Of a DNA stretch of 64,000 nt, positions 52,469-64,000 are shown one piece after another. Position 1 is the first letter of the stretch. The number at the start of each line of letters is the position of its first letter. The stretch comes from Mycolicibacterium sp. J2. Its GTDB lineage: Bacteria > Actinomycetota > Actinomycetes > Mycobacteriales > Mycobacteriaceae. The stretch lies in assembly GCF_026240945.1 (NCBI RefSeq), contig NZ_JAPFPY010000004.1, forward strand, positions 62,001-126,000, written 5' to 3'. The notes under the pieces are model-generated. The model was given only the letters and a program-made list of their open reading frames with translations. It made no database searches and had not been told where the DNA came from. Position numbers and translations under genes: made by a program.

Positions 52469-53783
52469 TGCGCCGCGGCACGATGACGATCCGGTGGTGA
52501 TCGTCGGGATGGCGGTCGAGGCGCCCGGCGGTGTCGACACCGCCGACGCGTTCTGGGACCTGCTCGCCGAGCAGCGGGAAGCGTTGGGACATTTCCCCAC
52601 CGACCGTGGCTGGGCGATCGCCGAACTGCTCGACGGCTCCCTGCGTGACGGTTTCAAACAGATCCACGATCTCGGTGGATTTCTGCACAGCGCGGGCGAA
52701 TTCGATCCGGCCTTCTTCGGCATCTCACCCCGCGAAGCGGTCGCGATGGACCCGCAGCAGCGGGTCGCGCTGCGACTGGCCTGGCGCGCCATCGAGAACG
52801 CCGGCATCAACCCCGATGACCTCGCGGGCCACGACGTGGGCTGCTACGTCGGGGCCTCGGCGCTGGAATATGGGCCGCCGCTGTCGGAATTCTCCTCGCA
52901 CAGCGGTCATCTCATCACCGGAACCTCGCTCGGGGTGATCTCCGGGCGGATCGCCTACATCCTTGACCTGGCGGGCCCGGCACTGACCGTCGACACGTCC
53001 TGCTCGTCGGCGCTGGCCGCGTTGCACACCGCCGTCACAGCCGTGCGCGCCGGCGATTGTCAGATGGCCCTGACCGGCGGTGTCTGTGTGATGGGCACCC
53101 CGGGCTATTTCGTCGAATTCGCCAAGCAGCACGCCCTCTCCGATGACGGGCACTGCCGCCCTTACAGTGCCCACGCCAGTGGCACGGTGTGGGCCGAGGG
53201 AGCGGGAATGTTCCTGCTACAGCGCAAGTCCGCCGCGGTTCGCGACAACAGGACGGTGCTTGCCGAGGTGCGCGCCACCGCCGTCAACTCCGACGGCCGC
53301 ACCGTCGGCCTCACCGCCCCCAGCGGCACCGCGCAGGAGCGGCTGTTCGGTCGTGCCATCGCCGCGGCCGGCCTGGCGCCCGAGGACGTCGGCATGATCG
53401 AAGGCCACGGCACCGGTACCCGGCTGGGGGACCGCACCGAACTGCGGGCATTGGCCAAGACCTACGGTGCCACCGCACCGGGCGCCGGTGCACTGCTGGG
53501 CTCGGTCAAGTCCAACATCGGGCACGCCCAGGCCGCAGCCGGGGCGCTCGGGCTGGCCAAGGTGATCGTCTCGGCACAACACGGCTCGGTTCCGGCCAGC
53601 CTGCACACCGATGAGGCCAGCCGCGAAATCGATTGGGAAGAACAAGGTCTGCGACTGGCCACCAAGCTCACACCGTGGCCGGCCACCGACGGCCTCCGGA
53701 TCGGGGCGGTCTCGGCATTCGGAATGAGCGGCACCAACACCCATATCGTGATGGCGATACCGGATGCGGGGAACGGCCGGTGA
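52458..53783 (+). CDS. mbtC: Beta-ketoacyl synthase MbtC
   Basis: 441 residues, ATG 52458 inside the end of the thioesterase gene (11-base overlap). Complete ketosynthase: active-site Cys in DTSCSSALAA near residue 178, His in EGHGTGTRLGD near 315 and in NIGHAQAAAG near 355. It has no other domain, and supplies the KS activity for the stand-alone AT-KR-ACP protein MbtD encoded next, adding the beta-hydroxybutyrate-like unit of mycobactin. Confidence 0.95.
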   Translation: MSSDAPRHDDDPVVIVGMAVEAPGGVDTADAFWDLLAEQREALGHFPTDRGWAIAELLDGSLRDGFKQIHDLGGFLHSAGEFDPAFFGISPREAVAMDPQQRVALRLAWRAIENAGINPDDLAGHDVGCYVGASALEYGPPLSEFSSHSGHLITGTSLGVISGRIAYILDLAGPALTVDTSCSSALAALHTAVTAVRAGDCQMALTGGVCVMGTPGYFVEFAKQHALSDDGHCRPYSAHASGTVWAEGAGMFLLQRKSAAVRDNRTVLAEVRATAVNSDGRTVGLTAPSGTAQERLFGRAIAAAGLAPEDVGMIEGHGTGTRLGDRTELRALAKTYGATAPGAGALLGSVKSNIGHAQAAAGALGLAKVIVSAQHGSVPASLHTDEASREIDWEEQGLRLATKLTPWPATDGLRIGAVSAFGMSGTNTHIVMAIPDAGNGR

Positions 53784-56662
53784 CCGCCCTGCCCGACGGA
53801 CGTGTGCCGGTACTGCTGAGCGCGCACGCCGAGGACCTCATCGCCCAGGATTCCGCCGCGATCCTGGCCTACTTGCAGCGGCAGCCCGCCGAGGTCACCG
53901 CCGTGGCGGCAGCCACGCTGCGTACCCGCCGAATCCGCAAGCACCGCACGCTGATCCGGGCCGCCGACATCGCCGAGCTGACCGATGCCCTGCGCGCCGT
54001 GGCGGCAGGCGGCGACCACCCGCTGGTCGCGCGGTCCGCGCAGCCGGCGCACAACCTCGCTTTCGTGTTCCCCGGCCAGGGCAGCCAGTGGCCGTCGATG
54101 GGTGCCGAGGCCTATGACCGGCTGCCCGGATACCGGGCCGAGGCTGACCGCTGCGCCGCGGCGTTCGCGTCCGCCGGACATGCGTCACCGCTGGATTACC
54201 TGCTGGCCGAGCCCGGTGCGGCGACCAACGATTTCACCCAGGTGCAGATCCAGGGCGCCCAGTTCGTGCACGGGGTGGCCCTGGCCGAGGTGTGGCGATC
54301 CTGCGGTGTGCTGCCCAATATCACGGTGGGGCACAGTCTCGGGGAAATCGGCGCCGCCTACATCGCGGGGGCCATCACCCTGCAGCAGGCGGTCGGTGTC
54401 GTTTTCGCCCGCGCCACACTGCTCGACGGACTGACCGGGCCCTACCGCGTCGCCGTCCTCGGACTGTCACCGGGGGCGGCGGAGCAGGCCATCGCCGATA
54501 TCGACGGCTGGGCCGAGGTATCGGTGGTCAACTCGAAATCCTCGGTCGCGGTCTCCGGCGACACCGCGGCCATCGCTGCGCTGGTGCGCGATGTCACCGA
54601 CCGCGGCGGCTTCGCCCGTGAGATCGAGATGTGGTTCCCGGCGCACACCACCAAACTGGACCCGCTGCGGTCCGAGCTCGATGCGCTGCTGCCCGCCGGC
54701 CCGTTCGCCGACGCCCCGGTGCGGTTCATCGGTTCGGCCACCGGTGCCGCGGTGGCTGCGGACATCGATTTCGCCGACTACTGGTACACCAACCTGCGCA
54801 GTACCGTGCGGTTCGACCGCGCCGTCGCCGCGGCCCTCGCCGCCGGTGCGCGGATCTTCGTCGAGCTGTCCGCACACCCGGCACTGCTGTACGCCCTCGG
54901 CGACGTGGTCGACGACCTTGAGGTCCCCGACGTGCTGGCGGTCGGTTCCGGGCGACGCGACGAACCGATCACCGACCGGCTGTCTGCCGGTATCGCCGCG
55001 GTCGCGGTCAACGATCCGGGCTACCGCTGGACAAGCCACCTGACCGCGTCGACCGCGCCGCCGCCGAATTTCCCGTTCGCCCCGATGCGGTCCGAACACC
55101 TCTGGGCCACACCGCAACCGCTGCCACCGGTCGCCGGTATCAGTGTCGCCGTCGAACAGTGGCAACCGGTCGTCCCGGCCAGGGCCGACGGCCGGCGGGC
55201 CGCCGTCATCGGCATCGACGACGATCTGGGCGCCGGGCTGGCCCACCGCGTGGGGGCAGCGGACCCCGCCGATGCCGACGTGCTCATCGTGGTGGCGCCC
55301 GCGCTGGACAACACCAACGCACCCGAGGCTGTTGCCGAACTGGCCGAGCGGATCGAATCGGGGTTGCTCGACTACGCGGACATGCTGAGCGGCACCGACC
55401 GTGACGTGTGGCTGGTCACGGTCACCGGGGAGCAGGTTCGCTCAGCCGATCCGGCGCCGTTGCCCGCACAGGCCGCGCTGGGGGCCATGCACCGCAGCCT
55501 GGGTCTGGAATTCCCGGACCACCGCTTCGGCCACCTGGACCTGCCGAACAGAACGTTCGACGAGGCCGCGGTGGACATCCTGCTGGGCCCGGTCGGGGAG
55601 TTCGCCATTCGGGACGGCATCGCCTACCGGCGGTCCGCCCGCGACGAACGGATCAGCACCCCGGCGTGGACCCCGGACTCCGGAGTGCTGGACGAGGTGG
55701 TGATCACCGGCGGCAACGGTGTCGTCGGGCTGCACCTGGCCCGCTACCTGGCCGACCATGGCGCGCGGCGGATCGTGTTGCTCAGCCGCGGGGGAGTCGA
55801 CACCGGCGCGCTCGCCGAGCTGAGCACCGATGTCGTCGTGGCTCGCTGCGACATCACCGATCCGGCGGCGCTGGCCGCGGCCATTGCCGAAACCGGCTCT
55901 GCCGCAGCGTCGTTGGTCATCCACGCCGCGGGGGCGGCCACCATCGCCGAGTACCCGCGGCTCACCGCGACGATGTTCGCGCAGACCGCGACGGCGAAGG
56001 TCACCGGGTTCGACCGGTTCGCGGGCGCGTGGCCACTGCGCACCGACGCCCGAATCCTGTTGTGCTCGTCGGTATCCGGCCTATGGGGTGGTCGAGGCCA
56101 TATCGCCTATGCCGCGGCCAACCGGCTGCTCGACGTGCAGGCCGCCCAGCTGCGGGCCGCGGGCCGTCGCTGCACGGCGGTGCGCTGGGGCTTGTGGCCG
56201 GGTACCGGCATCATCGACGAGGACGAGATCGCCAAGGTGCAACGCTCGGGTCTGGTTGCCGTGGTCCCGGACCGGGCCGCACAAGTCTGCCTGCGCGACT
56301 GGACGGCCGACCCACTGGTGTTCTCCGCCGACCCGGTCCGGCTACACACCTTCCTCGGTGACACCGACGCAGGACCGGCCACGCCCGCAGCTGCCCCCGC
56401 CGCCACCGGTGGCAGCGACCCCGCCGGTGCGGTGCGGACCGCACTCGGGGCGGTGCTGAAGGTGGCCGACACCACCACGCTGGACCTGGCGGAATCGCTA
56501 CTCGATCTGGGCGTCGACTCGTTGTTGGCCCTCGATCTGCGCAAGAAACTCCTGCAGGCCACCGGGCACAAGGTCCCGCTGGCCACGATCCTCGGCGGTA
56601 TCACCGGCACCGAGCTGATCGATCATCTCCACAACTCCGATAAGGAAAGCACTGTCGCGTGA
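53780..56662 (+). CDS. mbtD: Polyketide synthase MbtD (AT-KR-ACP)
   Basis: 960 residues, GTG overlapping mbtC by four bases. Acyltransferase (about 90-390) with [10 protein letters not shown] and active site [12 protein letters not shown] near residue 184; ketoreductase (about 640-830) with [11 protein letters not shown] near 647, [10 protein letters not shown] near 760 and [10 protein letters not shown] near 777; acyl carrier domain (about 880-950) with [11 protein letters not shown]. No dehydratase or enoylreductase, so the product keeps a hydroxyl group, as needed for mycobactin. It works with the separate ketosynthase MbtC. Confidence 0.95.
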   Translation: MTALPDGRVPVLLSAHAEDLIAQDSAAILAYLQRQPAEVTAVAAATLRTRRIRKHRTLIRAADIAELTDALRAVAAGGDHPLVARSAQPAHNLAFVFPGQGSQWPSMGAEAYDRLPGYRAEADRCAAAFASAGHASPLDYLLAEPGAATNDFTQVQIQGAQFVHGVALAEVWRSCGVLPNITVGHSLGEIGAAYIAGAITLQQAVGVVFARATLLDGLTGPYRVAVLGLSPGAAEQAIADIDGWAEVSVVNSKSSVAVSGDTAAIAALVRDVTDRGGFAREIEMWFPAHTTKLDPLRSELDALLPAGPFADAPVRFIGSATGAAVAADIDFADYWYTNLRSTVRFDRAVAAALAAGARIFVELSAHPALLYALGDVVDDLEVPDVLAVGSGRRDEPITDRLSAGIAAVAVNDPGYRWTSHLTASTAPPPNFPFAPMRSEHLWATPQPLPPVAGISVAVEQWQPVVPARADGRRAAVIGIDDDLGAGLAHRVGAADPADADVLIVVAPALDNTNAPEAVAELAERIESGLLDYADMLSGTDRDVWLVTVTGEQVRSADPAPLPAQAALGAMHRSLGLEFPDHRFGHLDLPNRTFDEAAVDILLGPVGEFAIRDGIAYRRSARDERISTPAWTPDSGVLDEVVITGGNGVVGLHLARYLADHGARRIVLLSRGGVDTGALAELSTDVVVARCDITDPAALAAAIAETGSAAASLVIHAAGAATIAEYPRLTATMFAQTATAKVTGFDRFAGAWPLRTDARILLCSSVSGLWGGRGHIAYAAANRLLDVQAAQLRAAGRRCTAVRWGLWPGTGIIDEDEIAKVQRSGLVAVVPDRAAQVCLRDWTADPLVFSADPVRLHTFLGDTDAGPATPAAAPAATGGSDPAGAVRTALGAVLKVADTTTLDLAESLLDLGVDSLLALDLRKKLLQATGHKVPLATILGGITGTELIDHLHNSDKESTVA

Positions 56663-59600
56663 CTGATATCGCAGCTGCCCCCGCCACCACCGGGCGCGAC
56701 GCCCGGCTCGAGCTGATGCGGCGCAAACTCGCCGAGCGGGGGCTGTCCGCCGCACAGGCCATCGAACCGGACCCCGCGGCGTTGTCCGACGGCCAGCGCC
56801 GGATGTGGTTCGTGCAGAGCGCCGATCCGACCGGCGTGCTGCTCAACGTGTGCGTCTCCTACCGGCTCACCGGCCCCGTGGACCCCGCCACCTTGCGTGC
56901 GGCGGTCGACGCCGTCGGCCGCCGACACCCGATCTTGCGCACCACCTACGCCGCCGACGAGAGTGGCGAGCCGGTGTCCACCGTGCGCGACGATCTGCGG
57001 CCGGGCTGGGCCTACCACGACGTGTCGGACAAGTCCGAACGGGCGCGCGCGCTGCGCCTTGAGGTCTTGGCGCAGCGCGAATTCGGCACCCCGTTCGACT
57101 TGCGCACCGACTCGCCGCTGCGAATCACGCTGGTGCGCACAGGTGTCGACGAACACGTGATGCTGCTGGTGGCCCACCACATCGCCTGGGACGACGGTTC
57201 CTGGCAGGTGTTCTTCACCGACCTCACCCGAGCCTACGAAGGCGCAGATCTCGGCCCCGTCCCGCGCCCACCGGCGCCGGCCGCCGACACCACCGAGCAG
57301 GACCTGGCGCATTGGCGTACCGTGCTGGCCGATCCGCCCGAGCCGTTGGAACTGCCAGGACCGTCCGGCTCGGCCGTGCCGACCGGATTCCGCTCGCAGC
57401 GCGCCACGTTGGCACTTCCAGCGGGAACCGTGGACAAGGTCGCCACATTGGCCCGTGACACCGGCGCCACGCCCTACATGGTGCTGATGGCCGCCTTCGG
57501 GGCGCTGATCCACCGCTACACCCACGCCGAAGACTTCCTGGTCGCCAGCCCGGTGGTCAACCGCGGCACCGATGATGCGATCGGCTACTTCGGCAACACC
57601 GTGGCGATACGTTTGCAGCCCAAGGGAACCCAGAGTTTCCGGGACCTGGTCATCGCAGCGCGCGACACCGCCGTCGCGGCGTTCGCGCACCAGCGCATCA
57701 ACCTGGACCGGGTGGTGGCCGAACTGAACCCGGACCGGCGGCACGGCGCCGAACGGATGACCCGCGTCAGCTTCGGGTTCCGCGAACCCGACGGCGGCGG
57801 TTTCCGGCCCGCGGGCATCGTGTGCACCCGTGCCGAGTTGCGCAGCCACGTCACGCAATTGCCGCTGGGCTTCATGGTGGAATGGGACGCCGACGGCGCG
57901 ACCGTCGAGGCCGAGCACCTCACCGAGTTCATCGACGCGGATCTGGCGTCGAACATGTTGGCACACTTCGCCGTTCTGCTGGACAACGCCCTGGCTCAGC
58001 CCGACACCGCGGTGCAGCGCCTCGAGCTGTTCACCGCCGAGGACAAGGACTGGCTTCAGGCCGTGTCCCACGGGGAACGGTTCGACACGCCCCCGACCAC
58101 GTTGACCGCACTGGTGCAGGAGCAGGCGGCCCGCACCCCGGAGGCCGTCGCCCTGGTGTACGAGGGCAGGCATTACAGCTACCGCGAACTCAACGAGCAA
58201 GCCAATCGGGTGGCGCACTGGCTGATCGCCCAGGGTGTCGGCACCGAGGACCGGGTGGCCGTGTTGTTGGAGAAATCGCCGGAACTGGTGATCACCGCGC
58301 TGGGCATCGTCAAGGCGGGTGCGGTGTACCTGCCGATCGACCCCAGTTACCCCGAGGACCGGCTGACCTACATCTTGTCCGATTCGGATCCGAAAGTGGT
58401 GATCCGGGAACCCGTCACGGAACTCGCGAACTGCGGCACCGCCGACCCCACCGATGCCGACCGGGTCCGTCCGTTGCTGCCGGACAACACCGCCTACCTG
58501 ATCTACACCTCCGGTTCCACGGGCCTGCCCAAGGGTGTTCCGGTGCCGCACCGGCCGATTGCCGAGTACTTCGTCTGGTTCGGCGACGAGTACCAGGTGT
58601 CCCAGGACGACCGGCTGCTGCAGGTGGCCTCCCAGGGTTTCGACGTGTCGATCGGCGAGATGTTCGGCATGCTGGCCGCCGGTGCGCGGCTGGTCATCCC
58701 CAAGCCCGGCGGTCTCGGCGATATCGGCTACCTGACCGCGCTGCTGCGGGACGAGGGCATCACTTCCATGCACTTCGTGCCATCGCTGCTCGGGTTGTTC
58801 CTGTCGCTGCCCGGCGTCAGCGAATGGCGCAGCCTGCAACGCGTCCCGATCGGCGGCGAAGCGCTGCCCGGTGAGGTGGCCGACAAATTCCACGCCACCT
58901 TCGACGCCCTGCTGCACAACTTCTACGGCCCCACCGAGACGGTGCTCAACTGCACCCGGTTCAAGGTCGAGGGCAAGCAGGGCGCCCGGATCGTGCCGAT
59001 CGGCACACCCAAGATCAACACCACCATCCACCTGCTCGACGACGCTCTGCAGCCGGTGCCGGTCGGCGTGATCGGCGAGATCTACATCGGCGGAACCCAT
59101 GTCGCGCACGGCTACCACCGCAGGCACGGCCTGACCGCCGAACGCTTCGTCGCCGACCCGTTCAATCCCGGTGGGCGGATGTACCGCTCCGGTGACCTGG
59201 CCCGGCGTAATGCCGAGGGTGACATCGAATTCGTGGGCCGTGCCGACGAACAGGTCAAGATCCGGGGCTTTCGCATCGAACTCGGCGAAGTCGCCGCCGC
59301 CATCTCGGTGGACCCGTCGGTCGGTCAGGCCGTGGTCGTGGTCAGCGACCTGCCGACCCTGGGCCGCAGCCTCGTCGCGTACGTGACACCGGCCGCCGAT
59401 GGCGACGCGGTTCAGGTGGAGAGGATCCGGACCCGGGTGGCCGCGGCGTTGCCGGAGTACATGATCCCGGCCGCCTATGTGGAGATCGACGAGATCCCGA
59501 TCACCGCGCACGGAAAAATCGACCGCAACGCGCTGCCGGATCCCGAGATCTCCGCGGGTACCGCATACCGCGAACCGGGCACCGATACCGAACGGGTCAT

Positions 59601-62067
59601 CGCCGGGCTGTTCGCCGAACTGTTGGGCCGCGACCAGGTCGGCGCCGACGACTCGTTCTTCGACCTCGGTGGTCATTCGCTGCTGGCCACCAAACTCGTT
59701 GCCGCCGTGCGGGCTCGGTGTCGCGTCGACATCGGTGTGCAGCAGGTCTTCGAACTGGAGACCGTCACGGCGCTGGCCGCCCATATCGATCATGTACGGG
59801 ACAGCGGCGCCAGCGGGCGGCCGGCCATGGTTCCCGTTGACCGCGGACGCGAGGACCAAAATGGCGGTTGCGAGAAGCCGCTGCAGATGTCCGCCGCGCA
59901 GCTGCGCCAGTGGTTCCAGTTCCGCATCGACGGACCGAACCCGGTCAACAACATCCCGTTCGCGGCGCGGCTCACCGGACCCAGTGACGTCGAGGCGTTC
60001 ATCGCCGCCATCACCGACGTGGTGGACCGGCACGAGATCCTGCGCACCACCTACCGCGAAATCGACGGTGCGCCCTACCAGGTCGTCAACCCGAGCGAAC
60101 CGGTGCCGGTGCGCCGCGCCCGCGGGAACGACGACGACTGGCTGCAGCGTGAACTCGACGCCGAGCGCCGCTACTGCTTCGACCTGGAACACGACCGGCC
60201 CATCCGCGCGGCCGTGCTGAGCACCTCCGAATGTCACGTGCTGTCGCTGGTGGTGCATCACATTGCCGCCGACCACTGGTCGGCAGGTGTGCTGTTCACC
60301 GATGTGCTCACCGCCTACCGCGCCCGCCGCGCCGGCGCCGCACCGAAATTCGAGCCGCTGCCGGTCCAGTACGCCGATTACGCGGCGTGGCAGGCCGAGC
60401 TGCTCGCCGGTGATGAGCTCGCTGCGCAACGTGACTACTGGACAGAGCAGCTGTCCGGACTGCCCGAGGAGAACGGGTTGCGGCCGGACTTCCCGCGCCC
60501 GCCGGTTCCGACGGGTGCGGGAGCGGCGCTGAGCTTCACCATCGACGCCGACACCAGGGCCCGGTTGACCGAGCTGACCCGCGAACTCGGCGTCACCGAA
60601 TTCATGCTGCTGCAGGCTGCGGTCGCCGTCGCCCTGCACAAGGCCGGGGAGGGCACCGACATCCCATTGGGTACTCCGGTGGCCGGCCGGACCGAACCCG
60701 AGCTCGATCAGCTCATCGGGTTCTTCATCAACATCGTCGTGTTGCGCAACGATCTGTCCGGCAACCCCACCGTGCGTGAGGTGCTCCGGCGTGCCCGCGA
60801 GATGGCGCTGGCGGCCTATGCCCACCAGGACCTGCCGTTCGACCGGGTGGTGGACGCGGTCAGCCCGGTCCGGTCGTTATCGCGCAACCCGCTGTTCGGT
60901 GTCGTCGTGCACGTGCGTGAGGAGCTACCGACGGAACGTATCGTCGACGTGACGGAGGCCGGTGAAACCCGTTTCACGGCAATGGAACCCACCTTCGACG
61001 TGGCGCACGCCGATCTGTCGCTGAACTTCTTCGCCAGCGCCACGGCGGGTTATCAGGGCACCGTCATCTTCCGCACCGAGCTCTACCAGCGCTCCACCGC
61101 ACAACGCCTGGTCGATTGGCTGTTGCGGGTGGTGGACGCCTTCGCCCACCACCCCGACCGCACCCTGCGCGATATCGCGATCGGCGGCGCCGAGCAGGTG
61201 ACCCAGTGGAGCGCCGCCGCGGTGCCCGAGCCGGGGTTGCCGCAGACCGCCAGGGCGAACCGGGTGTACGTGCTCGATGAGTGGCTGTCCCCGGTCGGCG
61301 CGGGGGTGATCGGGGACGTGTACTACGCCGGTGGCGCCATCGACGAGGCGTACCAAGACGCGCCGCCCGCCGCACGATTCCGGTATCCGGCCAACCCGTT
61401 CCTGCCTGGCACGCGCCTGTACCGCACCGGAGACCGGGCCCGCTGGACCGACGCCGGAGCACTGGACCATGTCGAGCACGGTGACCACCGGGCGCAGGCC
61501 GCCCTCGAAGCGGTCGACGGGGTGGCCGCCGCGCTCACCCGGTACTGGGAAACCCGCGCCGGCGCGGTACTGGCCGGCTATGTGGTGCCCCTCGATCCGG
61601 ATGCCGATGTGGCCACATTCGCCGACGCCGTGCGTGCCGCGCTGCCCGAAGAGTTTGCGGCGCTGCGTATCACGGTCCTCGACAGCCTCGACGGGGTACC
61701 GCTACCGCGTCCGGTGGCGTCCTCGTCGAGTCCGTTCGAACCGGCGGCGACCGATACCGAACGTACGCTGGGCGCGATGTTGACCACGCTGCTCGGGGTC
61801 GACGAGTTCGGTAGGCACGACGATTTCTTCACCCTGGGCGGGGACAGCATCCTGGCGGTCCAGTTGGCCGCCCGTGCCCGCGACAACGGGGTGCCGCTCA
61901 CGGCGCGGATGGTGTTCGAGCATCCCGTGCTGAGCGAATTGGCAGCCGCGCTGGACGCCAAGGCCGGGCAGGTGCAGGCCGCCGACACGCGGCACGCCCC
62001 GATGGCCGCCTCCGGGCTGTCCGCCGACGAGCTGGCCGAGCTGACGGCGGGGTGGCAGACACAGTGA
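56659..62067 (+). CDS. mbtE: Nonribosomal peptide synthetase MbtE (C-A-PCP-C-deltaA-PCP)
   Basis: 1802 residues, GTG overlapping mbtD. Domains: condensation 1 (about 35-455, [10 protein letters not shown] near 172), adenylation 1 (about 475-965, [14 protein letters not shown] near 612, [10 protein letters not shown] near 843), carrier 1 (serine in GGHSLLAT near 1006), condensation 2 (about 1075-1500, [11 protein letters not shown] near 1198, with the usual G after D replaced by H), then a remnant adenylation domain (about 1510-1690) that keeps only the late motifs ([10 protein letters not shown] near 1590) and has lost the ATP-binding core, then carrier 2 (serine in GGDSILAV near 1730). It activates one amino acid, by pathway analogy a lysine; the second module cannot activate its own. 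Confidence 0.93.
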   Translation: MTDIAAAPATTGRDARLELMRRKLAERGLSAAQAIEPDPAALSDGQRRMWFVQSADPTGVLLNVCVSYRLTGPVDPATLRAAVDAVGRRHPILRTTYAADESGEPVSTVRDDLRPGWAYHDVSDKSERARALRLEVLAQREFGTPFDLRTDSPLRITLVRTGVDEHVMLLVAHHIAWDDGSWQVFFTDLTRAYEGADLGPVPRPPAPAADTTEQDLAHWRTVLADPPEPLELPGPSGSAVPTGFRSQRATLALPAGTVDKVATLARDTGATPYMVLMAAFGALIHRYTHAEDFLVASPVVNRGTDDAIGYFGNTVAIRLQPKGTQSFRDLVIAARDTAVAAFAHQRINLDRVVAELNPDRRHGAERMTRVSFGFREPDGGGFRPAGIVCTRAELRSHVTQLPLGFMVEWDADGATVEAEHLTEFIDADLASNMLAHFAVLLDNALAQPDTAVQRLELFTAEDKDWLQAVSHGERFDTPPTTLTALVQEQAARTPEAVALVYEGRHYSYRELNEQANRVAHWLIAQGVGTEDRVAVLLEKSPELVITALGIVKAGAVYLPIDPSYPEDRLTYILSDSDPKVVIREPVTELANCGTADPTDADRVRPLLPDNTAYLIYTSGSTGLPKGVPVPHRPIAEYFVWFGDEYQVSQDDRLLQVASQGFDVSIGEMFGMLAAGARLVIPKPGGLGDIGYLTALLRDEGITSMHFVPSLLGLFLSLPGVSEWRSLQRVPIGGEALPGEVADKFHATFDALLHNFYGPTETVLNCTRFKVEGKQGARIVPIGTPKINTTIHLLDDALQPVPVGVIGEIYIGGTHVAHGYHRRHGLTAERFVADPFNPGGRMYRSGDLARRNAEGDIEFVGRADEQVKIRGFRIELGEVAAAISVDPSVGQAVVVVSDLPTLGRSLVAYVTPAADGDAVQVERIRTRVAAALPEYMIPAAYVEIDEIPITAHGKIDRNALPDPEISAGTAYREPGTDTERVIAGLFAELLGRDQVGADDSFFDLGGHSLLATKLVAAVRARCRVDIGVQQVFELETVTALAAHIDHVRDSGASGRPAMVPVDRGREDQNGGCEKPLQMSAAQLRQWFQFRIDGPNPVNNIPFAARLTGPSDVEAFIAAITDVVDRHEILRTTYREIDGAPYQVVNPSEPVPVRRARGNDDDWLQRELDAERRYCFDLEHDRPIRAAVLSTSECHVLSLVVHHIAADHWSAGVLFTDVLTAYRARRAGAAPKFEPLPVQYADYAAWQAELLAGDELAAQRDYWTEQLSGLPEENGLRPDFPRPPVPTGAGAALSFTIDADTRARLTELTRELGVTEFMLLQAAVAVALHKAGEGTDIPLGTPVAGRTEPELDQLIGFFINIVVLRNDLSGNPTVREVLRRAREMALAAYAHQDLPFDRVVDAVSPVRSLSRNPLFGVVVHVREELPTERIVDVTEAGETRFTAMEPTFDVAHADLSLNFFASATAGYQGTVIFRTELYQRSTAQRLVDWLLRVVDAFAHHPDRTLRDIAIGGAEQVTQWSAAAVPEPGLPQTARANRVYVLDEWLSPVGAGVIGDVYYAGGAIDEAYQDAPPAARFRYPANPFLPGTRLYRTGDRARWTDAGALDHVEHGDHRAQAALEAVDGVAAALTRYWETRAGAVLAGYVVPLDPDADVATFADAVRAALPEEFAALRITVLDSLDGVPLPRPVASSSSPFEPAATDTERTLGAMLTTLLGVDEFGRHDDFFTLGGDSILAVQLAARARDNGVPLTARMVFEHPVLSELAAALDAKAGQVQAADTRHAPMAASGLSADELAELTAGWQTQ

Positions 62068-64000
62068 CCGATGCCCCGGCCATCCTCGACGTGATGGCCC
62101 TCAGCCCGCTGCAGCAGGGGCTGTACTCGCTGGCCGGCCTCAGCGACGGCGGCGCCGACCCGTACTTCATCGCGATGGCCGCCGATGTCGAGGGCAGCCT
62201 GGACGCCGCGCTGTTGCGGTCGTGCGCCGAAGCGATGCTGCAGCGCCACCCCAATATCCGGGTCGGCTTCTTCCAGGGCAAGCTCAGCCGGCCGGTCGCG
62301 GTGGTGCCCGCCACGTTCGAATTGCCCTGGCAGCACATCGTCGTCGACACCGAGGCCGAGGCCGCCGCAGCGGAGGACGAGGCTCGGCGGCGCCCCTTCG
62401 ATCTGACCCGCGGCCCGGCGATCCGCTTCCTGTTGGCCGAGATGCCGCACTCGCGGTGGCGCCTCGTGGTGGTCGCGCATCACATCGTCATCGACGGATG
62501 GTCGCTACCGGTGTTCGTCGGCGAACTGCTCGGGCTGTACCGGGCCGGCGGGAATCTGACGGCCCTGCCGCCGCAACCCCGACCGTATCGCGACTACATC
62601 GGGTGGCTGGCGAGCCGGGACCCGGAAATCAGCCGACAGCGCTGGCGCGTCCACCTGGCCGGCCTGGACGGTCCGACCATGCTGGCACCCGCGCTCGGCG
62701 GTCGGCAGGTGGGCCCCGGCCTGCCGCGGCGCACCGAGGTGACCCTCGACGAAACCGCCACCTCCGAGCTGCTCGCCACCGCCCGCGCCCGCGGTGTCAC
62801 CGTCAGCACGCTGTTCCAGATGGCCTGGGCCGCAATTCTGTCCGTATGCACCGACCGCTCCGACGTGGTGTTCGGGGTGACGGTGTCGGGCCGGCCCGAT
62901 GAGCTGGCCGGGGTCGAGTCCATGGTCGGCCTCTTCATCAACACCGTGCCGCTGCGGGTGCGCCTCGACCCGGCGGCCCGCGTCGGCGCGCAATGCCTTG
63001 CCCTGCAACGCGAAGCCGCCGAACTGCGCGACCACGGTTATCTCAGCCACACCGAGCTGCGGTCGGTCGGCGGGATCGGCGAGTTGTACGACACCCTGCT
63101 GGTATACGAGAACTTCCCGCCGGGCGGCCTCGTCGGCAGCGGGGACGTCGATCTCGGCGGTGCCGTGCTTCGGCCGTCCGCGCTGGAAAGCATGTCCCAT
63201 TTCCCCGTCACCGTCGCCGCGCACCCCACCCACGGCCGGCTCACCGTGCTGGTCGAAACCTTGGACGGCGCACTGGGGCTGGTGGACCCGCAGACCCTCG
63301 GGCGGCGGGTGCTGGCGGTGGTGCGCGGTCTGCTGGCGCACTGGGACCGCCCGCTGCGCGAGGTCGCCGTCACCCTCGACGACGAGGCGACGGCGCTGCC
63401 GGCGAAGAACACCCACGCCACCCACGGCTACGCGAGTGGATTCCACACCGCCTTCAGCAGGGCGGCCGCCGACCGGTTGGGTGCAGTCGCCCTGAGCTGG
63501 GAGGGCGGGGAACTCACCTACCGGCAACTCGACGAGGCCGCCGACCGGCTGGCCGCCGAACTGGTCTGCCGTGGGGTGTCCACCGAGACCCCGGTGCCGA
63601 TCCTGCTGCGCCGCGGGCCCGATTACGTCGTCGCCATGCTGGCCGTACTCAAGGCCGGCGGCATGATCGTCCCCCTGGATCCCGGCATGCCGGCCGCCCG
63701 CATCGACCAGATCATCGGACAGACCGGTGCCACGGTCATCGTCGACGACGCCGTCCTGGCCGCCGTCGCCGATGCGCCGATACCCGAGTTCACCCCAGGG
63801 CCGGTGCGGTCCGGCCAGGGCGCCTACATCGTGTTCACATCGGGTACCACCGGAAAACCGAAGGGTGTCATCGGAACTCATCAGGCCCTGCTGGCCTACG
63901 CGGCCGACCATGCGCGTCACGTGCTGCGGCCGGCCGGGCGGCGGCTGCGCATCGCGCACGCTTGGTCGTTCACCTTCGACGCCGCCTGGCAGCCGCTGGT
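62064..64000 (+). CDS. mbtF: Nonribosomal peptide synthetase MbtF, 5' part (cut by window edge)
   Basis: 645 residues visible, GTG overlapping the mbtE stop by four bases, open at the right edge. A condensation domain fills about residues 8-430 with the complete motif HHIVIDGWS near 140 and [22 protein letters not shown] near 275. An adenylation domain begins near 450 ([25 protein letters not shown]) and its A3 motif [14 protein letters not shown] lies near 588. In the mycobactin pathway this protein adds the terminal lysine-derived unit; that assignment comes from gene order. Confidence 0.93.
   Translation, partial: MTDAPAILDVMALSPLQQGLYSLAGLSDGGADPYFIAMAADVEGSLDAALLRSCAEAMLQRHPNIRVGFFQGKLSRPVAVVPATFELPWQHIVVDTEAEAAAAEDEARRRPFDLTRGPAIRFLLAEMPHSRWRLVVVAHHIVIDGWSLPVFVGELLGLYRAGGNLTALPPQPRPYRDYIGWLASRDPEISRQRWRVHLAGLDGPTMLAPALGGRQVGPGLPRRTEVTLDETATSELLATARARGVTVSTLFQMAWAAILSVCTDRSDVVFGVTVSGRPDELAGVESMVGLFINTVPLRVRLDPAARVGAQCLALQREAAELRDHGYLSHTELRSVGGIGELYDTLLVYENFPPGGLVGSGDVDLGGAVLRPSALESMSHFPVTVAAHPTHGRLTVLVETLDGALGLVDPQTLGRRVLAVVRGLLAHWDRPLREVAVTLDDEATALPAKNTHATHGYASGFHTAFSRAAADRLGAVALSWEGGELTYRQLDEAADRLAAELVCRGVSTETPVPILLRRGPDYVVAMLAVLKAGGMIVPLDPGMPAARIDQIIGQTGATVIVDDAVLAAVADAPIPEFTPGPVRSGQGAYIVFTSGTTGKPKGVIGTHQALLAYAADHARHVLRPAGRRLRIAHAWSFTFDAAWQPL

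Overview
The window is high-GC actinobacterial DNA from a mycobacterium, most likely an environmental, fast-growing Mycolicibacterium-type species. The evidence is the gene content: lepA next to an lppR-like lipoprotein, the subI-cysTWA and nirA-cysH-che1 sulfur operons, hemW, and a mycobactin cluster (mbtI, mbtA, mbtB, mbtT, mbtC, mbtD, mbtE, start of mbtF) with IdeR boxes. From memory, the backbone follows the M. tuberculosis H37Rv order Rv2407-Rv2406c-Rv2405-lepA-lppR-Rv2402-subI/cysTWA-cysH/nirA-hemN-mbt. Several blocks absent from H37Rv are inserted into it.

Layout. 1-670: end-truncated MBL-fold hydrolase. 928-6421: cytosine-permease-type transporter, Rieske oxygenase, type III glutamine-synthetase-like ligase, creatininase-family amidohydrolase and TetR regulator, which looks like an uncharacterised nitrogen-compound catabolic operon. 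6497-7557: CBS protein and an acetyltransferase. 7539-11628: hairpin direct repeats, a cobalamin riboswitch and a B12-type ABC importer with two tandem binding lipoproteins. 11700-14964: PemK/MazF-like protein, lepA, lppR. 15064-21567: two LLM flavin monooxygenases, an APC permease, a double GNAT protein and a DszC/SfnB-like monooxygenase, probably for organosulfur acquisition. 21564-23081: quinone oxidoreductase and methyltransferase. 23102-25856: family 2A encapsulin shell plus its cysteine desulfurase cargo. 26008-27406: a polycysteine leader peptide and a cysteine-free TQXA-like protein. 27458-30758: GH15 trehalase-like enzyme and an FAD monooxygenase. 30788-35099: two tiny membrane proteins, a second cysteine leader peptide and the sulfate importer. 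35100-36656: sterol desaturase-like protein and its TetR. 36709-40090: che1, cysH, nirA and a third cysteine leader peptide. 40183-41316: hemW. 41434-44980: an IrtAB-like ABC pair, the second gene frameshifted. 45066-64000: mycobactin genes.

Two themes link the parts. The first is sulfur: organosulfur oxygenases, a sulfur-handling encapsulin, sulfate import, APS and sulfite reduction and a siroheme chelatase. Three short upstream ORFs with terminal Cys codons are spread through this region, each starting exactly 7 nt after a -10-like hexamer, as expected for leaderless cysteine-sensing attenuators. The second is iron: IdeR boxes precede the irt-like pair, mbtI and the mbtA/mbtB divergent promoter.

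The most unusual points are the attenuated cysteine-free TQXA-like protein divergent from the encapsulin operon, the IrtA-like protein without a siderophore-interaction domain, the irtB frameshift, the gutted second adenylation domain in MbtE, the Cys-nucleophile thioesterase split from MbtB, and the permease/Rieske/ligase/amidohydrolase operon.
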